Below are positions 36,197 to 49,598 of a DNA stretch of 64,000 nt, one piece after another. The notes beneath the pieces are model-generated. The model was given only the letters and a program-made list of their open reading frames with translations. It made no database searches and was not told the DNA's origin. Each line of letters opens with the position of its first letter. The first letter of the stretch is position 1. Origin of the DNA: Cryptomeria japonica (Eukaryota > Streptophyta > Pinopsida > Cupressales > Cupressaceae); contig NC_081406.1 of NCBI RefSeq assembly GCF_030272615.1, positions 260,203,386-260,267,385 on the forward strand, written 5' to 3'. Position numbers and translations under genes: made by a program.

Positions 36197-39100
36197 ATGG
36201 GACACAGAATAGAATTAATAGGGAAGGTAAATTACCAGGACCGAAGTATTTGTGATGACTTTCTTGAGCAGTTAACCATGTCGACCAATGTCGGGGCTAG
36301 GGCCAAGGAGTTAGTGCCAAAAAACCCCCATTTGAAAATTGGAGATGGTTTATATGATAAAGGAAATTGGTTGAGGGACCCTAAAATAGGGATATCCGGT
36401 CTCAGTTTGTTTAAAGTGGATTTTGGTAAGAGACATGCCCCTTCCCCTATGAATAGTATCTGGAATTTAGATGTAGGGAAGCTTGTGGTCCCAGGTGTTT
36501 TCATGGATGTAGATCTGTTGACCCTAATTGCGCAGAATTATGACCCTGCTGCCAGATGCATTAGAAACATAAAGGGATCAGCCCTTGTCAAAATCAAAGA
36601 TGATGAATTTAGGAATGCCTTCAAGCTTGGTGAAGCTTCCAGCTACCTTTAGCCTATTGATTTTGAGGCATTAACCCAAGTTTACAATGCCCAAAGAGAT
36701 CATCTTAGGAGTGGCCCATTGAGAGAATTTTTTATCAAAATAGGGGATTAATAGTCATAGGCCCTAGCACAATGGAGCCATTTTCCCTGAATTTATTTAC
36801 CTTGAGAGCTATGGGTATGTACTGGACACTGTGTCAAATTTTTGGAGAAGATGCTGAGAAAAACATGCCTTTCCATTATATGTTAATGATTGCCCAAATT
36901 TTGAACCCTTCCCTGGCCATAACATTTGACTTCGCTCCTTTCCTCTCTAATGCTATCCATGCAGGCTTAGTAGGAATAAAGAATGGTAAGGTAGACAAGC
37001 CATTTGGATGGTATTCCAGGTTGATGCATATGTTTCTATTCAAAGGGGCTGATTATTTTGCAAAAGAGATGAACTTGGTTAAGGTCAAGGATAAAGAGGA
37101 GATACCAGTGCAATTGTGGAGTACTATTCTATCTTGGGATAGAGATGATGCAAGTTATCTAAAGTTTGATAGATGCTTTGCTTCTAAAATTAGAGTTCTC
37201 TTGTGTGCAGAAAACCCTAGGATTCCCAAGGCTCTTTTGGAATTCCTTAGGCCCAAAGAATTTGCAGAGGATATCAAGATTGTTCATAACTGGGGAGATA
37301 TGTATCTATATCCTATTTCTACTATTTTTAGAGTGTTTGGATTTAGGGGTACCCCTTATCTACTGCCCTATCAAGTTCCATTAAAGATAGGGATTGCAGA
37401 AGTATTAAGACAAATTGGAGGAGTGCAGGAGGCTGAGTTAACTAACAGGGGTAAAGGGACAATTTTCCCAACCATCACCATGGCTCATCATTTTGTAATT
37501 ACCAAAGGTGGATGGAAGTATTTTGAAGAATTATTTAAACCATACATGTTATCAGCTGCAGTGTCAAGGTGTGCCGACCTTGAAGATTTCTTCAACAACA
37601 TGTTCAGGAAGAGAGCAGTTTGTAAAATCAGGCCTCACCAATTCCAATTCCCTGAAGATTTGATCATGAATGAATTTAGTCTAGATGAGAAAGAGTTGAG
37701 GAAGGAGAAGTGGATTTCATACAGAAGAGCCCTTGACTTTATCTATCAATTTGATTCTAGTTATGATCCTCTCTCTAGTTTTAACCCTTTTGAAGAAAAG
37801 GTTAAATTCTTAATTCTTTATTTTGAAGATTTAATGCAAACCCTGAAGGAAAAAAGAGAAGCCATAATGTAGAATGATCCTGATAGGGCTAAATTGGTCC
37901 TAGCCAAGTCTGCCTTTGCTAAGGCTATTCCACCAGGTGATTATATAATGCACAAGAGATCTAAGTATACTGTAATGATGCCAGTAACAGGTGAACCTTC
38001 TACTTCTAGAGGGAAGAGGGCCATTGAAGATACTATTGAGATTTAGGATTCACCTAAGGGATAGAGGACAAGTAAAGATATTTAAACTGATGACCCTCAG
38101 TACTCTCCATCTTAGTCCCCTATTCATATAGGAGATGAGCAAGCGGTGGCTGAGCAATTGATACAATTGGGGAGTCTGGGTGAAATTGCCTACACCTACA
38201 ATGAGACTCAAGAAGGAATGCCAAAAGAGTAACCCTGTGCTAAAATGGATGTAACTGATGGTGAGATATAGGGAAAAGAATTTGACATTACTGTCAAAAA
38301 AGCTAGTGAAGAATTCCTAGCTGACAGCAATTTTGTCGCATCAGGAGCTTTTATGCAGTTTCTATGGAAGAAAAATATTGATCAATTCAAGATCAGATGT
38401 GAGCAAAGGGTAAATGAACAGCCTTTGAAGGATGCAACCCAAGTGGAGGAAGAGGTTAAATAAGAAATGATGACTGAGTTCAAAGCTATCACTCCTAAGG
38501 TTGGAAGAGAGATGGTGGATAAGGCTGGTGTGCTAATCCTCCCTAAATGGGATATAGCTGATGCGTTGGTTCTTGAAGCAGTCAGAAAGGAAAATAAGCC
38601 AATGAAGGGAGTGGTATTCAACAAAGATGATGCTTCTCTAGTTATGTGGTCCCTTAAAAGAAATGAAGGTAGAAGAAGGAAAGATACCTCATAGTCTAAC
38701 CTTCTAGGAGATATGATAGTTAGAAGAGTTCAGGATACAGGGGTAGTGGAAGCAACTAGTACTGTTTTAGAGACTTCTAAGTTCAATGTAGTAGTAGTAG
38801 AGAAGGAAGCAAAAGAAAAGGATGATCTCCAAATTAGGTTGGAAACAATTTTAAAGGCTTATAATGAAGCCAAAAAGGAGGTAGCTAGCAAGGACACTAT
38901 CATTGCCAAACTTCAAAGTCAGCTAATGGGACAATACCAAGGAGGTGAGTCCTCTACCTTGGCAATTTCTTCGTCTCCAGCAAGGCCCCCACCTACTAGT
39001 CCCATCATAGAATTCCCTCCTTCTCCTATGCCTTCTAGTTTTTGACTAGCTGAGACTTATCAACATGAATTGGAAAAGTTGAAACAGGCTCAGACCTTAT

Positions 39101-39762
39101 TTGCAAATAAGTATGAGGAGAAGATAAAGGCTACAATTTTGAGTTTTGTTGATACCGTTGATGCTCCCATGGTACATATCAATATGAAGAGAATTTTTGA
39201 CACTCTTTGTGAGTTAAATGAGGACAAGGCCATTCTAGAGCCTATTCTAAATAAGTGGATCCTGAGGGAAGTAGATTTAGAATTCATGTGTGTATCTTAT
39301 GATGAAGCTGGATTCGATGCCACTATCAAATCCACATGTGAATTGACCAAAGGTTTGACAAAGTTGGTAGAAGGGAAAGCCAATGTGGAAAGGAAGGCTA
39401 ATTTATATAGAAAAGAGTATATTGAGCACAAATTTGAACTGTTTCCTGGAGGTTTTGTCAACCAAAATCAGATAAAGGACAAACAAGTATGGCTGGATGA
39501 GTTAGGAGCTAATCTGTCTCTAAGGATAAATGAAATAATCAATAAAGATGACACCTCACTGTTTGTTAAAACAATTGAGGAAATAGAAAAGATCAAATCA
39601 CATTATGGTTTCTTGGAGTCAGAAGTGAGGAAAATAAGGAACTCTTGGAAAAAGCTATTAAAGTTGAAGAAAAAGATTATTGGCTACTCATGGCCTACCG
39701 ATGATGTTTTTCAAGAGTGGTCCAAAAAATATGCGGTGCAGGAAGAAGATGCTTTGGAGTAG
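36197..39762 (+). pseudogene. large unknown gene B, about 1,190 codons, paralogue of gene A
   Basis: Family not recognised. The frame opens at 36,197, runs to a stop at 36,650, shifts once before 36,772 and then stays in one frame to 39,762. At least ten nonsense codons interrupt it (37,870; 38,044 and following; 38,461; 38,692; 39,043), nearly all TAG or TAA after Lys/Glu/Ile contexts where Gln would fit, plus one TGA. The N-terminal half is globular (MNSIWNLDVGKLVVPGVFMD, FGWYSRLMHMFLFKGADYFA, LRPKEFAEDIKIVHNWGDMY, FRVFGFRGTPYLLPYQ). The C-terminal half is acidic and coiled-coil-like, with a Pro/Ser hinge SSSPARPPPTSPIIEFPPSP. An upstream TATA box and a long 3' UTR without an LTR make it gene-like, but its flanks are transposon repeats. 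Confidence 0.7.
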
Positions 39763-41174
39763 TTACAAGAGGTTGCAACCGATCAAAAGTGCAAGAGGCC
39801 AAAGATGCTGAAAAGGACTTGTAACCGTTTCTTGGGGAGTATTTTCAGTTTGTAACAAACTCTTTTTGAAAAGGGGTCTGAAGCTTGTATGCATTCATGA
39901 TTATATAAATGGATACCAAGACTAATGAAAAGGGGGATTGCAAGAATTTGTAAGAAAACTCTGCAGAAATATATCTGGGATTTTCTAGTCTTATGGAGAA
40001 TACTCCTAGTTTTGTAATACTTTTCAAAATTAATATCAATATACAGACTATGAACTTTCGAGCCTAGATTTTGTGTTGTCTTCTGGTTTACTTTCAATAG
40101 TTTATTAGTTTCAATTTTGAGTAATTTTAACATTGCAAGCACCAATGCGTTGTTAGTGTTCACCTCCCTTGCTCGACTTGTACATCCAATTCTTGAGCTC
40201 AACAAACTCACTAGTTACCAGCCATCTAAACAAGCCATCTGCTTAATGTGTACTAACAATAATGGTTATTAATGACCATCATATGATAAATAGCATACAC
40301 TTGAGCCAACTAACTCACTAGTTTACTAACCAACTATCTAGTGAACTGCTTAATGTCTACTAAGAATAACGGTCATAAATGACCATCATAAGATAATTAA
40401 CATACACTTGAGTCAGTTGATTCATTGGTTACATAACTTCTAGGTTTAGCTGATCCAATTCGTTACATAATAGTCTCATGTCTACTGACATTAACGGTTT
40501 ACAAGGACCTTCATGGGATTGTGACATAACCTAACAAGCCAACTACTACAAATCCCCTATCTCTAACAAGCTTCAAATGTCATCATGGAATTAAACCTAA
40601 TACAACATTGGTTCCCTTATTTAGCTAAATTAACACATCATATTATGACTCAACAAAAAATACGGTTCTAATATATTTTTTTGTCTTTCTATATTCCCAA
40701 AAGTATGTATCTAATTGATGATAAGAATCCTTCTTCAGGTCTTGCAACCATGGAGACTGATATAATCTGATTATAACCGATGTGCATTGATTCCAAGATG
40801 AACCATATTCGGTTGAACTATGAGTTAAGAGTGGAAAACAAATAAACATAGAATACCTACAAAATATAGCAAGGTATTGTGACTATAAGATAGAAACCAT
40901 CCTAAGAGCCTCCAATATATCAAAAGTTGAGAAAGTAGCAAGCTTACTGTACAAAGAGACTGATCACTATAAAGTTGTAGTCAAGTTCAAAGCATTGATT
41001 TGTGGGAACAAAGGGTTTCATATGGGATAGAGCAGTCTCATGAAATATCATGATAGTCATAATCATAATCTAAAGAGTAGTCAAATCTTCAAGATAGATT
41101 GGTGATAGTGCAGTCATTCTGTTGAGCATCAAATCTGAATTAAGTAAAATATCTTGATTTGAGAAATTAAATCA
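39763..41174. other. 3' flank of gene B and a ~118-bp tandem repeat
   Basis: The 3' flank runs to about 40,050 and has AATTAATATCAAT but no classic AATAAA. At about 40,205-40,520 a unit of roughly 118 bases (ACTCACTAGTTAC, TCTACTAA-AATAA-GGT, GACCATCAT-ATAA) repeats about two and a half times with decay. The remainder is AT-rich with nothing recognised. Confidence 0.6.
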
Positions 41175-42450
41175 TAGAAGCCATCTCTCTTTGGAAGAAA
41201 TCATTATTTTCATTGATACCATAATAACCCATAAGTTATCCAACAAGTCTAAAAGCATTCTATCGAAGTATCTAAGATTTAAACAGTATCGTTGAGACCC
41301 AGTGATGTCTCATCGATATAAAAGGGGCATCGAAGAAAGCAAACATCGATGAACTTCAGAAAGGACTCATAGAAGACAGTAACTCCATCGATAAAAGATA
41401 TTGAGGAAAGTGGAGATGGTTCACATCGACAAGAAAAGGTCTTCGAGGATATAACACTATCGGTGCAAAAAGACTCACTGAAAGGGACGGTCCCACCAAC
41501 AAAAGGTATCAAAGAAAGAAGAGGTGGCCCCCACCGATGAGAAAAGGCTTTCGAAGAAACAATATCATCAATGCAAGATAAAGAAGATTCACCAAAAGAA
41601 GCATTCTTATCGAAAAAGTGATATCGATAAAATAGAAGAAAACTACATTGATGAATGATATCGATAAGGATATGAGTTTCAATGGGAGGACAAAAGAAGT
41701 CACCGAAGTCCAAAGTCTCTTCAACATGAAACCCGATGGACAACAAAATGATTTTGATGAGAATGAGTTTCAAGGAGACTAAAAGGCATGTCTTTGATAC
41801 ACATGGTTTCATCGATAGAAGCCATCTCTCTTTGGAAGAAATCATCATTTTCATTGATACCGTAATAACCCATAAGTTATTGAACAAGTCTAAAAGCATT
41901 CTATTGAAGTATCTAAGATTCGAACAGTATCGATGAGACCCAATGATTTCTCATCGATATAAAAAGGGCATCGAAGAAAGCAAACACCGATGAACTTCAG
42001 AAAGAACTCATCGAAGACAGTAACTCCATCAATAAAAGATATCGAGGAAAGTGGAGATGGTTCTCATCGACAAGAAAAGGTCTTCGAGGATATAACACTA
42101 TGGTGCAAAAAGACTCACCAAAAGGGATGGTCCCACCAACAAAAGGCATTGAAGAAAGTAGAGGTGGCCCCCACCGATGAGAAAAGGCTTTCGAAGAAAT
42201 AATATCATCGATGCAAGATAAAGAAGATTCACCAAAAGAAGCATTCTCATCGAAAAAGTGATATTGATAAAACAGAAGAAAACTACATTGATGAATGATA
42301 TTGATAAGGATATGAGTTTCGATGGGAGCACAAAAGAAGTCACCGAAGTCCAAAGTCTCTTTGACATGAAACTTGGCGGACAACAAAAAGATTTCTATGA
42401 GAATATGAGTTTCAAGGAGACTAAAAGGCATCTCTCTGATACCATGGTTT
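41175..42450 (+). repeat. two tandem copies of a 641-bp ATCGA-rich repeat
   Basis: A unit starting GCCATCTCTCTTTGGAAGAA is found at 41,180 and again at 41,821, giving a 641-base period with high similarity. Inside are TCTCATCGATATAAAA, GCATCGAAGAAAGCAAAC and CGATGAGAAAAGGCTTTCGA. These are homologous to the block at 29.0-30.1 kb in the same orientation. The two blocks bracket genes A and B. Confidence 0.88.
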
Positions 42451-44769
42451 CATCGATACAACTTTATTGGTGGAAGATGACAAAGAGAGGATAAAAGGGG
42501 TTTCGGTGAGACAATAGACCCATTCATCGAAGGAGCATAGTGATATCAATGGAAAACTATAGGAAGTCACCGAAGCCCAGGGTTTCTTTGACATAAAAAG
42601 GGACCAATGGAATATAAAGAATCTATAGCCCAAACAACAAAGAAAGGCACTGGTCATCTATAGAATACAATTCATCAGTTCACATTTCATTTTAAAGCAA
42701 TAGGAGTAGTTGAGTAGGAAATATAGAGTAGACTAGAAATAGTGTATATACATAAATTTGAAGCACATAAATCGAATAATTTCTACAACAACAATCTTGA
42801 ACTCATCTTCTATATCTCCATCCTGGGAATTTATGCAATTCTGAGATAGGAGGAAATCAGATCAAGATACTTAATCTGCTATAAAAAGTATTAGTCATTG
42901 AAAACAACTAGCGAGTAGGTATACCCTCCTAGGTCCTGCAGAGCCTAAAGTGAGAGAGTTAGTAACCAAGTAGGTTCACTCTATAAGTTGGCCAAGTCAA
43001 TTGGAGGGTTTGATCATAGGAGTTGGCATTTCCTTAGAACCTATCCAATCTATTGATTTAAGACCCAACACATTCATTATTTGTTTTGGACATTTCAAGC
43101 TATGTTTTCCTAAAAGATGGTCAAGTATAGAACAACAACACTCTGAAAATACAGTCTAGAGAGATTACAGTCTACAGTAAAGCCAGTAGGCAGTCATACC
43201 TAGTACCAAATAAAATGATAGTAATCAAGTCTATTGAGTGAAAAAGAGCAGGGTATAAGTTTCTAAAAGGTCTTTTCAAACCTTAACAACAAATAACACG
43301 TTATTGTTGCAGCATTGTCAAAACTTGACAAGAACAACACCTTATTACCTCAAGAGGCATAGTAGTCATAGGGCAACTCATGTCAAATGTGCAACTCAAT
43401 ACAATAAATAATCTTAGTTTGTATCCCTATAGCATCATAATGCAATCCTTGACCAAGTATGCATACAAGAAACATCTAGTTCTATTAAGGCACAAGCATC
43501 AAAGTCAGAGGTTATGACAACTAGTCAAAAACATCAAGTACAAAAAGTTTAGTCTCAGTCACTAGAACACAATTTGCAACATGCATTAGGAGTTGTCCAC
43601 CTTACAAATAGTGCAACATTAAAAAGGTATTATCAAAGCTACAACCACAATTCAAAGAGGAAGCTTACAAAGATACGACAAAGCTAGGTACAGTCATAAG
43701 TCAAGGCAAATACATAGTTGAAACTCAGTCCAAAATAGTGAAGAAGTGCAACAAATGACATGAGAAGTCTAAAGAAGTATTATAGAAATCATGAGTCAAG
43801 GATTAATGAATAGATTTTTTGCATCCATGATACAATCCTCAAAAGCATCCATGATACAATCTCAAACACACTTTTTACCATTCTCTTGGTGATTGTGCCC
43901 AATTGTGTATGTCTTGCTTATGTATGAAAATGGCATTTTGCAGCTTTCCACTGACCATGTATTTGAGATGTCTTTGATTTACATATGGCATGAGCTTAGT
44001 TGTAGAGTGAGACTAGGGAGTTGGACCATCTCAACCATGGTGCGCCTGCATGTGTATATAGTTTTGTGTATTCATTAAATATTTTCTTTTAATTTTAATC
44101 AACTAAAGAGTAATATTCATGACTTACAAGTAATAAAAAAACTTACAAGGATGAGGCATATTCAATACAAACAAGTAATAAAAAAACTTACAAGGATGAG
44201 GCATATTCATAACTTTTGCAGTCCCACCTTGGATATCAACACTAGAAGCAACTCATATTCTTCATGTACAAACAAGACAATATGGGAGTTCATTATACCC
44301 AGCAACTTGTGGTGTTGTTGTTCATGTTGGCTCTATTGGACCTTGCAATTAAGATTCAATATACATTATTCAATAAGATTAACTGTGCAACATAATAAAA
44401 TATTGAAAAGTTTGTTACCTTGTTGAGCTTCGCTTGGTTTCGAGAATAGTTTAATATTCTCTACTTAATAGGGCCAACCATGTGAAGGTGGAAGCTCATT
44501 TGGTCCCTCCTCCCCCTAACATCACTCTAAATTCCCCGTTAACATCTTATGACATTCATTCATTCATTCTTTCTAGCATTAATAAAATATAGCATTCATT
44601 CATTAATATCACATAACATTCATTAACACATAACATTGATTAACATTCATTAACACGAAACATTCATCAATATTAATTAACACATATCATCCATAACTGT
44701 TAATTAGCACATAATTACATTCACTAACACATAAAAATCAGTCATTATCAATAAGTTAGATTACAATCC
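42451..44769. other. non-coding CACTA interior, small duplications
   Basis: No gene is recognised. Small direct duplications occur at 43,830-43,865 (GCATCCATGATACAATC) and 44,125-44,210 (CAAGTAATAAAAAAACTTAC AAGG, read with the gap). ACATTCATTAACACAT-type runs fill 44,550-44,720. Confidence 0.5.
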
Positions 44770-47700
44770 TTTCTTTCTTTGTTTTTTCTTTAAAGCTATG
44801 AAAAGACTAAGTGGAACATCGGTTTCTTCATCATTTCCCCCCTCTGCAGATGTTCCGCCAACTGCTCATGATCTCAATGTATGCCTAGTCCTATACTGAG
44901 TACAAGGACGCTGAAGCGAAGGGGGGTCCTCTCTAATAACAAAGAAAATGGTTAAATTCAAAAAAAAAAAAAATTATTGTTACAAGTATTTCATTAATTT
45001 AGAGAACATAATTGTTGTGCTCTTTACCTGATGGGGCCACATCATTTTGTGTAGCCTCATCCTCAACATACTGAAAACCCTCTAGATCATCTGGAGTTGA
45101 AATAGTAAAGGTTACATTAATGTTGAACACCAATAGCAATTATATTTGTTTAAAGCAATAACAGTGGTCCTCTTTACCTAAGTGGGGAACATCACATTCT
45201 TGATGTTGTGTACTTAGATCATGCTCAACTTGCTCACCACCGACTACATGCTCTAAAATATTAACAAAAAAGGTTACATTAATTGCTACTCTAATTACAA
45301 ATTAAGATGTTTAATTGTATTAATAGCTAAATAAATAAATTTGAATAGCAAATGAATACCTCCACTACTGGGATGCACATTCGGACCTTCATGTGCAAGT
45401 GGTGTTTCACAATTAGCAGGTTGCATTCCAATGACATGCACATTGTTATCATTGCTTGCTTATTTAAAACAAATATAGTCACTTTATGTTGGAACTCAAC
45501 ATCAATTAGATTATTGGTAAAGTATTCAATTTGAAACAACTTCCATTTAGCATATTTACCTGTGTGACGGATGCACTCGAATGTTGTGTATGCCCACTCA
45601 ATTCTCGTAGCTAATTAGCCATAGCTGAATAGCCTTGCTGGTAGCCAATTATCTTGTCATCTTCTATGGGCCCTCTATTGAATTCAGAGCGCTGCATTTT
45701 TGCTTGGTACCGTGAATTTTGCTTGCATTGTTTGATAAAAAAAAACATTTGCAATTTATTAATATTTTGATGCAATATTTCGTTTACATGAGATACTTAC
45801 AATTCGTGCAACAAGTTTCATGTAACCACCAGAGCCGAGTTTGTGTTGCCTGTGCTTTTCTTGCCTTGCCTTGGTTTCCTTTGATGTGTCACTCAGTCTA
45901 TAAAAAGTTTGAAATATGTTAGATTATATAAATATAAAGAGTAATTAATTAGTACATAATTACATTCTTAATAGTATCTCATACCTTCTTTTGGCGTCTA
46001 CTGGTGTATTTCCTTTTTTCCTTTCAATTCTCTCCTTGGCATCCAAAATCAGGTCCTTCCACTCCCTCTCTGGAATCATGGGGGTTGCTCGTACTTTAGG
46101 TTCCTCTCCAAATGGATCTTGTATTGGTCCCTCACATACTTTAGATATGTGCCAGCTTTTTCAAGGAGCTTGGTTTTGTCAAAGGTGTCATTTCCAAACC
46201 ACTCAACCATTTGGTTTGTCAATTCATCTTTTAACTGTTTTTCTTGGTCATTCCACCTTTTAAAGCAAAAACAAACCTGTTAGATTTAGAAATGAACTAA
46301 AGCTACATTTATTACACTTCAAGAAATGGATCAAAGGAAAAGTATTCTAGCAATGATATGAAATCAAAAGTGGATTAGGGTTAGTTCACATATGATGTAC
46401 CACCTTTTACATATGGCGGGCCCAAATATCTGCAATGCAGTGTCACTAAGATGTTTATAGAAAATATCATTGCTTGCAAAAAATTCATGGGATCATTAGT
46501 CCAAAACGAGTGATCATAAAGTAATTTACAATTAGGGTATATATAATAATAATTTTAAAGTACCTGGAACCTTTTGTATCTTTAAGGGAAGCATTTCTTC
46601 ATCGCTCAACACCAATGTGGCTTGCAACGTTCCCGTACTAGCAATACGAGAAGATCCAGGAAATGATGGTATGTTATCAGTAGTAGTCACCTCTGACACA
46701 TCCTCATGTGCATCTTCTCCTGCAAAAAATGAATCCACTATGAAATGGCGTAAGAATTCAAGAAATAATGGTTGAAGGAAAATAAACACATGATAGAATA
46801 TAGAGCAAAAGAGGGATCTACCAATGGTGGGCAGGCCAATATGACGTGCAATAGAGGATGTTTGCATGCTACATGTTGCCGACATTACAGTTGGCAATAC
46901 AGGTGAGGGTAACCTTTGATGAGGCGGCATCGACATTTGCACAATAACATTGACAACACCTAAAGAATAATACATTAAATATATCAACCATTAAATATAT
47001 GAAAAGTGCAAGAATTGTAAACAAGGATGAACCTTTATTTTGAAAATTGACAGTATCAAGTATGATGTGTTTTGGGTACTCAGAGTGATAAGCCAAGCAA
47101 GTGATAATACAAGAAAATCGTCATCACCTGAAGATCCTGCAACACCCTGATCGTGGGAATGACTTTCATGAGGGCGGATAAATTTCTGTAAAAACAATAT
47201 GTACATATTTTAGTTAATGACATAAAAGAGAATAAAATATAAATCATCATTGAACTTTTATTATAATTAAAGCTTTCATTACTGCTTACTTGCAAGTTTT
47301 CTGCTGTCTGAAACAATAATTCCACCCTTTGTTGTATCTCATCAGTGGTAGGATGCACGATTGCCAAAGCAATAATCTCTTTTCTAATTTTTATAAGAGG
47401 CATTTTAAAGAATTTCACAAGGTCTGTGGGATCTTCAGGGTCATCATTGCTTAACCCTAATGATTCCACATCCCTAGAAAGGTGTCCAGGTACTGCAACT
47501 CCCTTTCCCTTTCCTCAAACATTCGTCTGTGTCAAGAATATCATTAACAAATACAAAATTAGTATATATCGCTAAAAAAAAGAACATAATAATGTAATAG
47601 TTTTCTTCTACCTAATTTGTACAATTACAATGAGGTTTACCTGCTATGTAGAAGTGTCACAAGGTATATCTCTGTCTGCGATATGTGATGGATCCATGTT
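44770..47700 (-). pseudogene. Transposase_24-like (En/Spm ORF1, tnpA-type) multi-exon gene
   Basis: Second CACTA gene, minus strand, in several exons with plausible GT-AG borders. A start MDPSHIADRD (about 47,695) meets a TAG. Further exons follow: SNDDPEDPTDLVKFFKMPLI and PTTDEIQQRVELLFQTAENL (47,470-47,290), PHQRLPSPVLPTVMSATCSM (46,930-46,860) and GSSRIASTGTLQATLVLSDE (46,660-46,590). The core is at 46,420-45,840: ALQIFGPAICKRW, NQMVEWFGNDTFDKTKLLEK, then PPMIPEREWKDLILDAKERI. The W...K...R pattern is that of the Transposase_24 family, whose members bind subterminal repeats in En/Spm. Small C-terminal exons run to about 44,770. At least two stops are present, so it is probably inactive. 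Confidence 0.7.
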
Positions 47701-48127
47701 GGCCCATGACAAAGAAAAAATATAAAAACGTTAGCGGAATTACATCGTACACAACATGAACAACATGAACTTTGTAGACAAAAAGAGTATTAAATAATAA
47801 AAAGATGTTGTCATCAAAATCATTGTAAATTTTTTAATTCCTTACCTTTACTCTATGTAGACTATGCAGGATCCTCAACTAAATGGTCACATAAATAGTC
47901 ACATAGCTAATAAACAATCCAATTTCCATAAATAAACACAGTTTAAAAATTGTCACATAAATAGTCACACTCCCTATCTCCATCTCCATATTAAAAGGTG
48001 CATCATAAATTAATTATGTAATGGCATTAGAATTCAAAATAGAACGAATTAATTATGTTAAAAAAATTCTATCAAGAAGTCAATATTAAATAGATAATAT
48101 ACTAATCGCATACATCATACATTTCAT

Positions 48128-48153
48128 TCTTCATCATCATGAACATCAAGGTC

Positions 48154-48184
<31 letters not shown>

Positions 48185-48189
48185 TCATC
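48128..48189 (-). pseudogene. 3' end of tnp2 gene, separated by copia insertion
   Basis: The minus strand reads a run of Asp codons (ATC repeats on the plus strand) and ends GDDDLDVHDDEE then TGA. The same Asp-coding repeat resumes at 54,721 on the other side of the copia element, so this is the original C-terminus of the transposase gene displaced by 6.5 kb. Confidence 0.7.
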
Positions 48190-49241
48190 AGTAGGTCCCA
48201 GAGACAATTGAGAGGGGGGGTGAATCAGTTGTCTAATAAATTCAAACCAAAAACTTATTAACCAACTTAATGCTTAATACCGGTAAATTAGTTAAGTATG
48301 CCGGTGGACAATGTTAACAGAAAATTGCTGTACCGGTAAGAATTAATGCATGAAACATAACCACAAAGTCATCCACAACACATGACACCAATATTTGTAC
48401 GTGGAAACCCTGTAAGGGGAAAAACCATGGTGGGAAACCTTACCCACAATCAGATGATACTACTGCAGATAGTAAGTGTACAAGAGGGGTCTGCACATGC
48501 AGAAAGGCCAACAGCCTAGAGCTCACTGCTTAATCACAAATGGGAGTCACACTGACTACAGTTAGATGGTTAAATCCAATGAGAATGTACTGCACAAAAT
48601 AGCATCTTCATATGCTAGATTCAGTACCAGTGTAATGCTGATATGCTTCTACAAAAACCTAACTTCACCTTCAAATGATGTCTTCATGTATATCCCTGAT
48701 TGATCTTGCATATACCTTTCCTTAGATCTTTTTCGCATTCCACACTTGATCTTACAAATAAGATCTTACATTTATACCATACCCTAAGACCAATTTTAGT
48801 AGGTCGGCTCTACAAGATATTACAATAAAAACATTTTACAAACAATACAATATCCGATGCAATAACTGATTGAACATGTTGGCTTAATGCATTTACAACA
48901 ATAATAAATCATCTCCATAGTGTGCCATGCTGATCTGGAAAAGATAAACCTGCCGGTGTAACCCTAGATAACCTGGACCTATTTGTCGGTAAAAGAAAAT
49001 ATGCAAATGAGAATATACCAATGATTATTACTTCAAAATAAAGTGTCCACACGATGTCTTTGACATTACCAAGTGTCTTCCATGTCAATGCAAGTACCGG
49101 TGAACATTATATCCTACCGGTTAACCATATATCGGTAACTGTTTGCACAGTTTACTGTTTGCCAGTGAATGTTGGTGGATCTCCAAAGTAGGTGTATTTA
49201 GCAGGTGTTGACATTAATGACAAAACCATACCAAAATACCA
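48190..49241 (-). repeat. copia 3' LTR (1,052 bp)
   Basis: On the minus strand it starts TGGTATTTTGGTATGG (49,241 downward) and ends GGGACCTAC at 48,191; the last base is changed from the expected A to T. It aligns along its length with 53,680-54,720. ACCGGTA/TACCGGT palindromes recur through it. Confidence 0.93.
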
Positions 49242-49256
49242 ACAATCTCCCCCTTT
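49242..49256 (-). other. copia polypurine tract
   Basis: Minus strand AAAGGGGGAGATTGT abuts the 3' LTR start, the standard second-strand primer of this copia group. Confidence 0.9.
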
Positions 49257-49598
49257 GGCATTGATGGCAACACAAGATGGAAAAACCATCAAAGTGCCAA
49301 AACAGAAATGCCAAGTACAAAAACCAATTCTCCCCCTGGGAGTAATATGTGTTTATACCAATCTCTCCTCAAAAAGATAATGCATTTTTCATACATCTCT
49401 CCCTAATGTTTTTCCATATATCTCTCCCCCTTTGACATCAAATGTCAAAGTCACAAAAGGTCAAGTTCATACAAAATACCAACCAAGTCAATATACCAAC
49501 TACTCCCCCTAGGAGGTAGCTTCCTCCTCAAATACCGAAATAAAAGATTTGTCCATTTATTTCTACCGGTTGATGACAATCATCAACTATCTAAGTCT

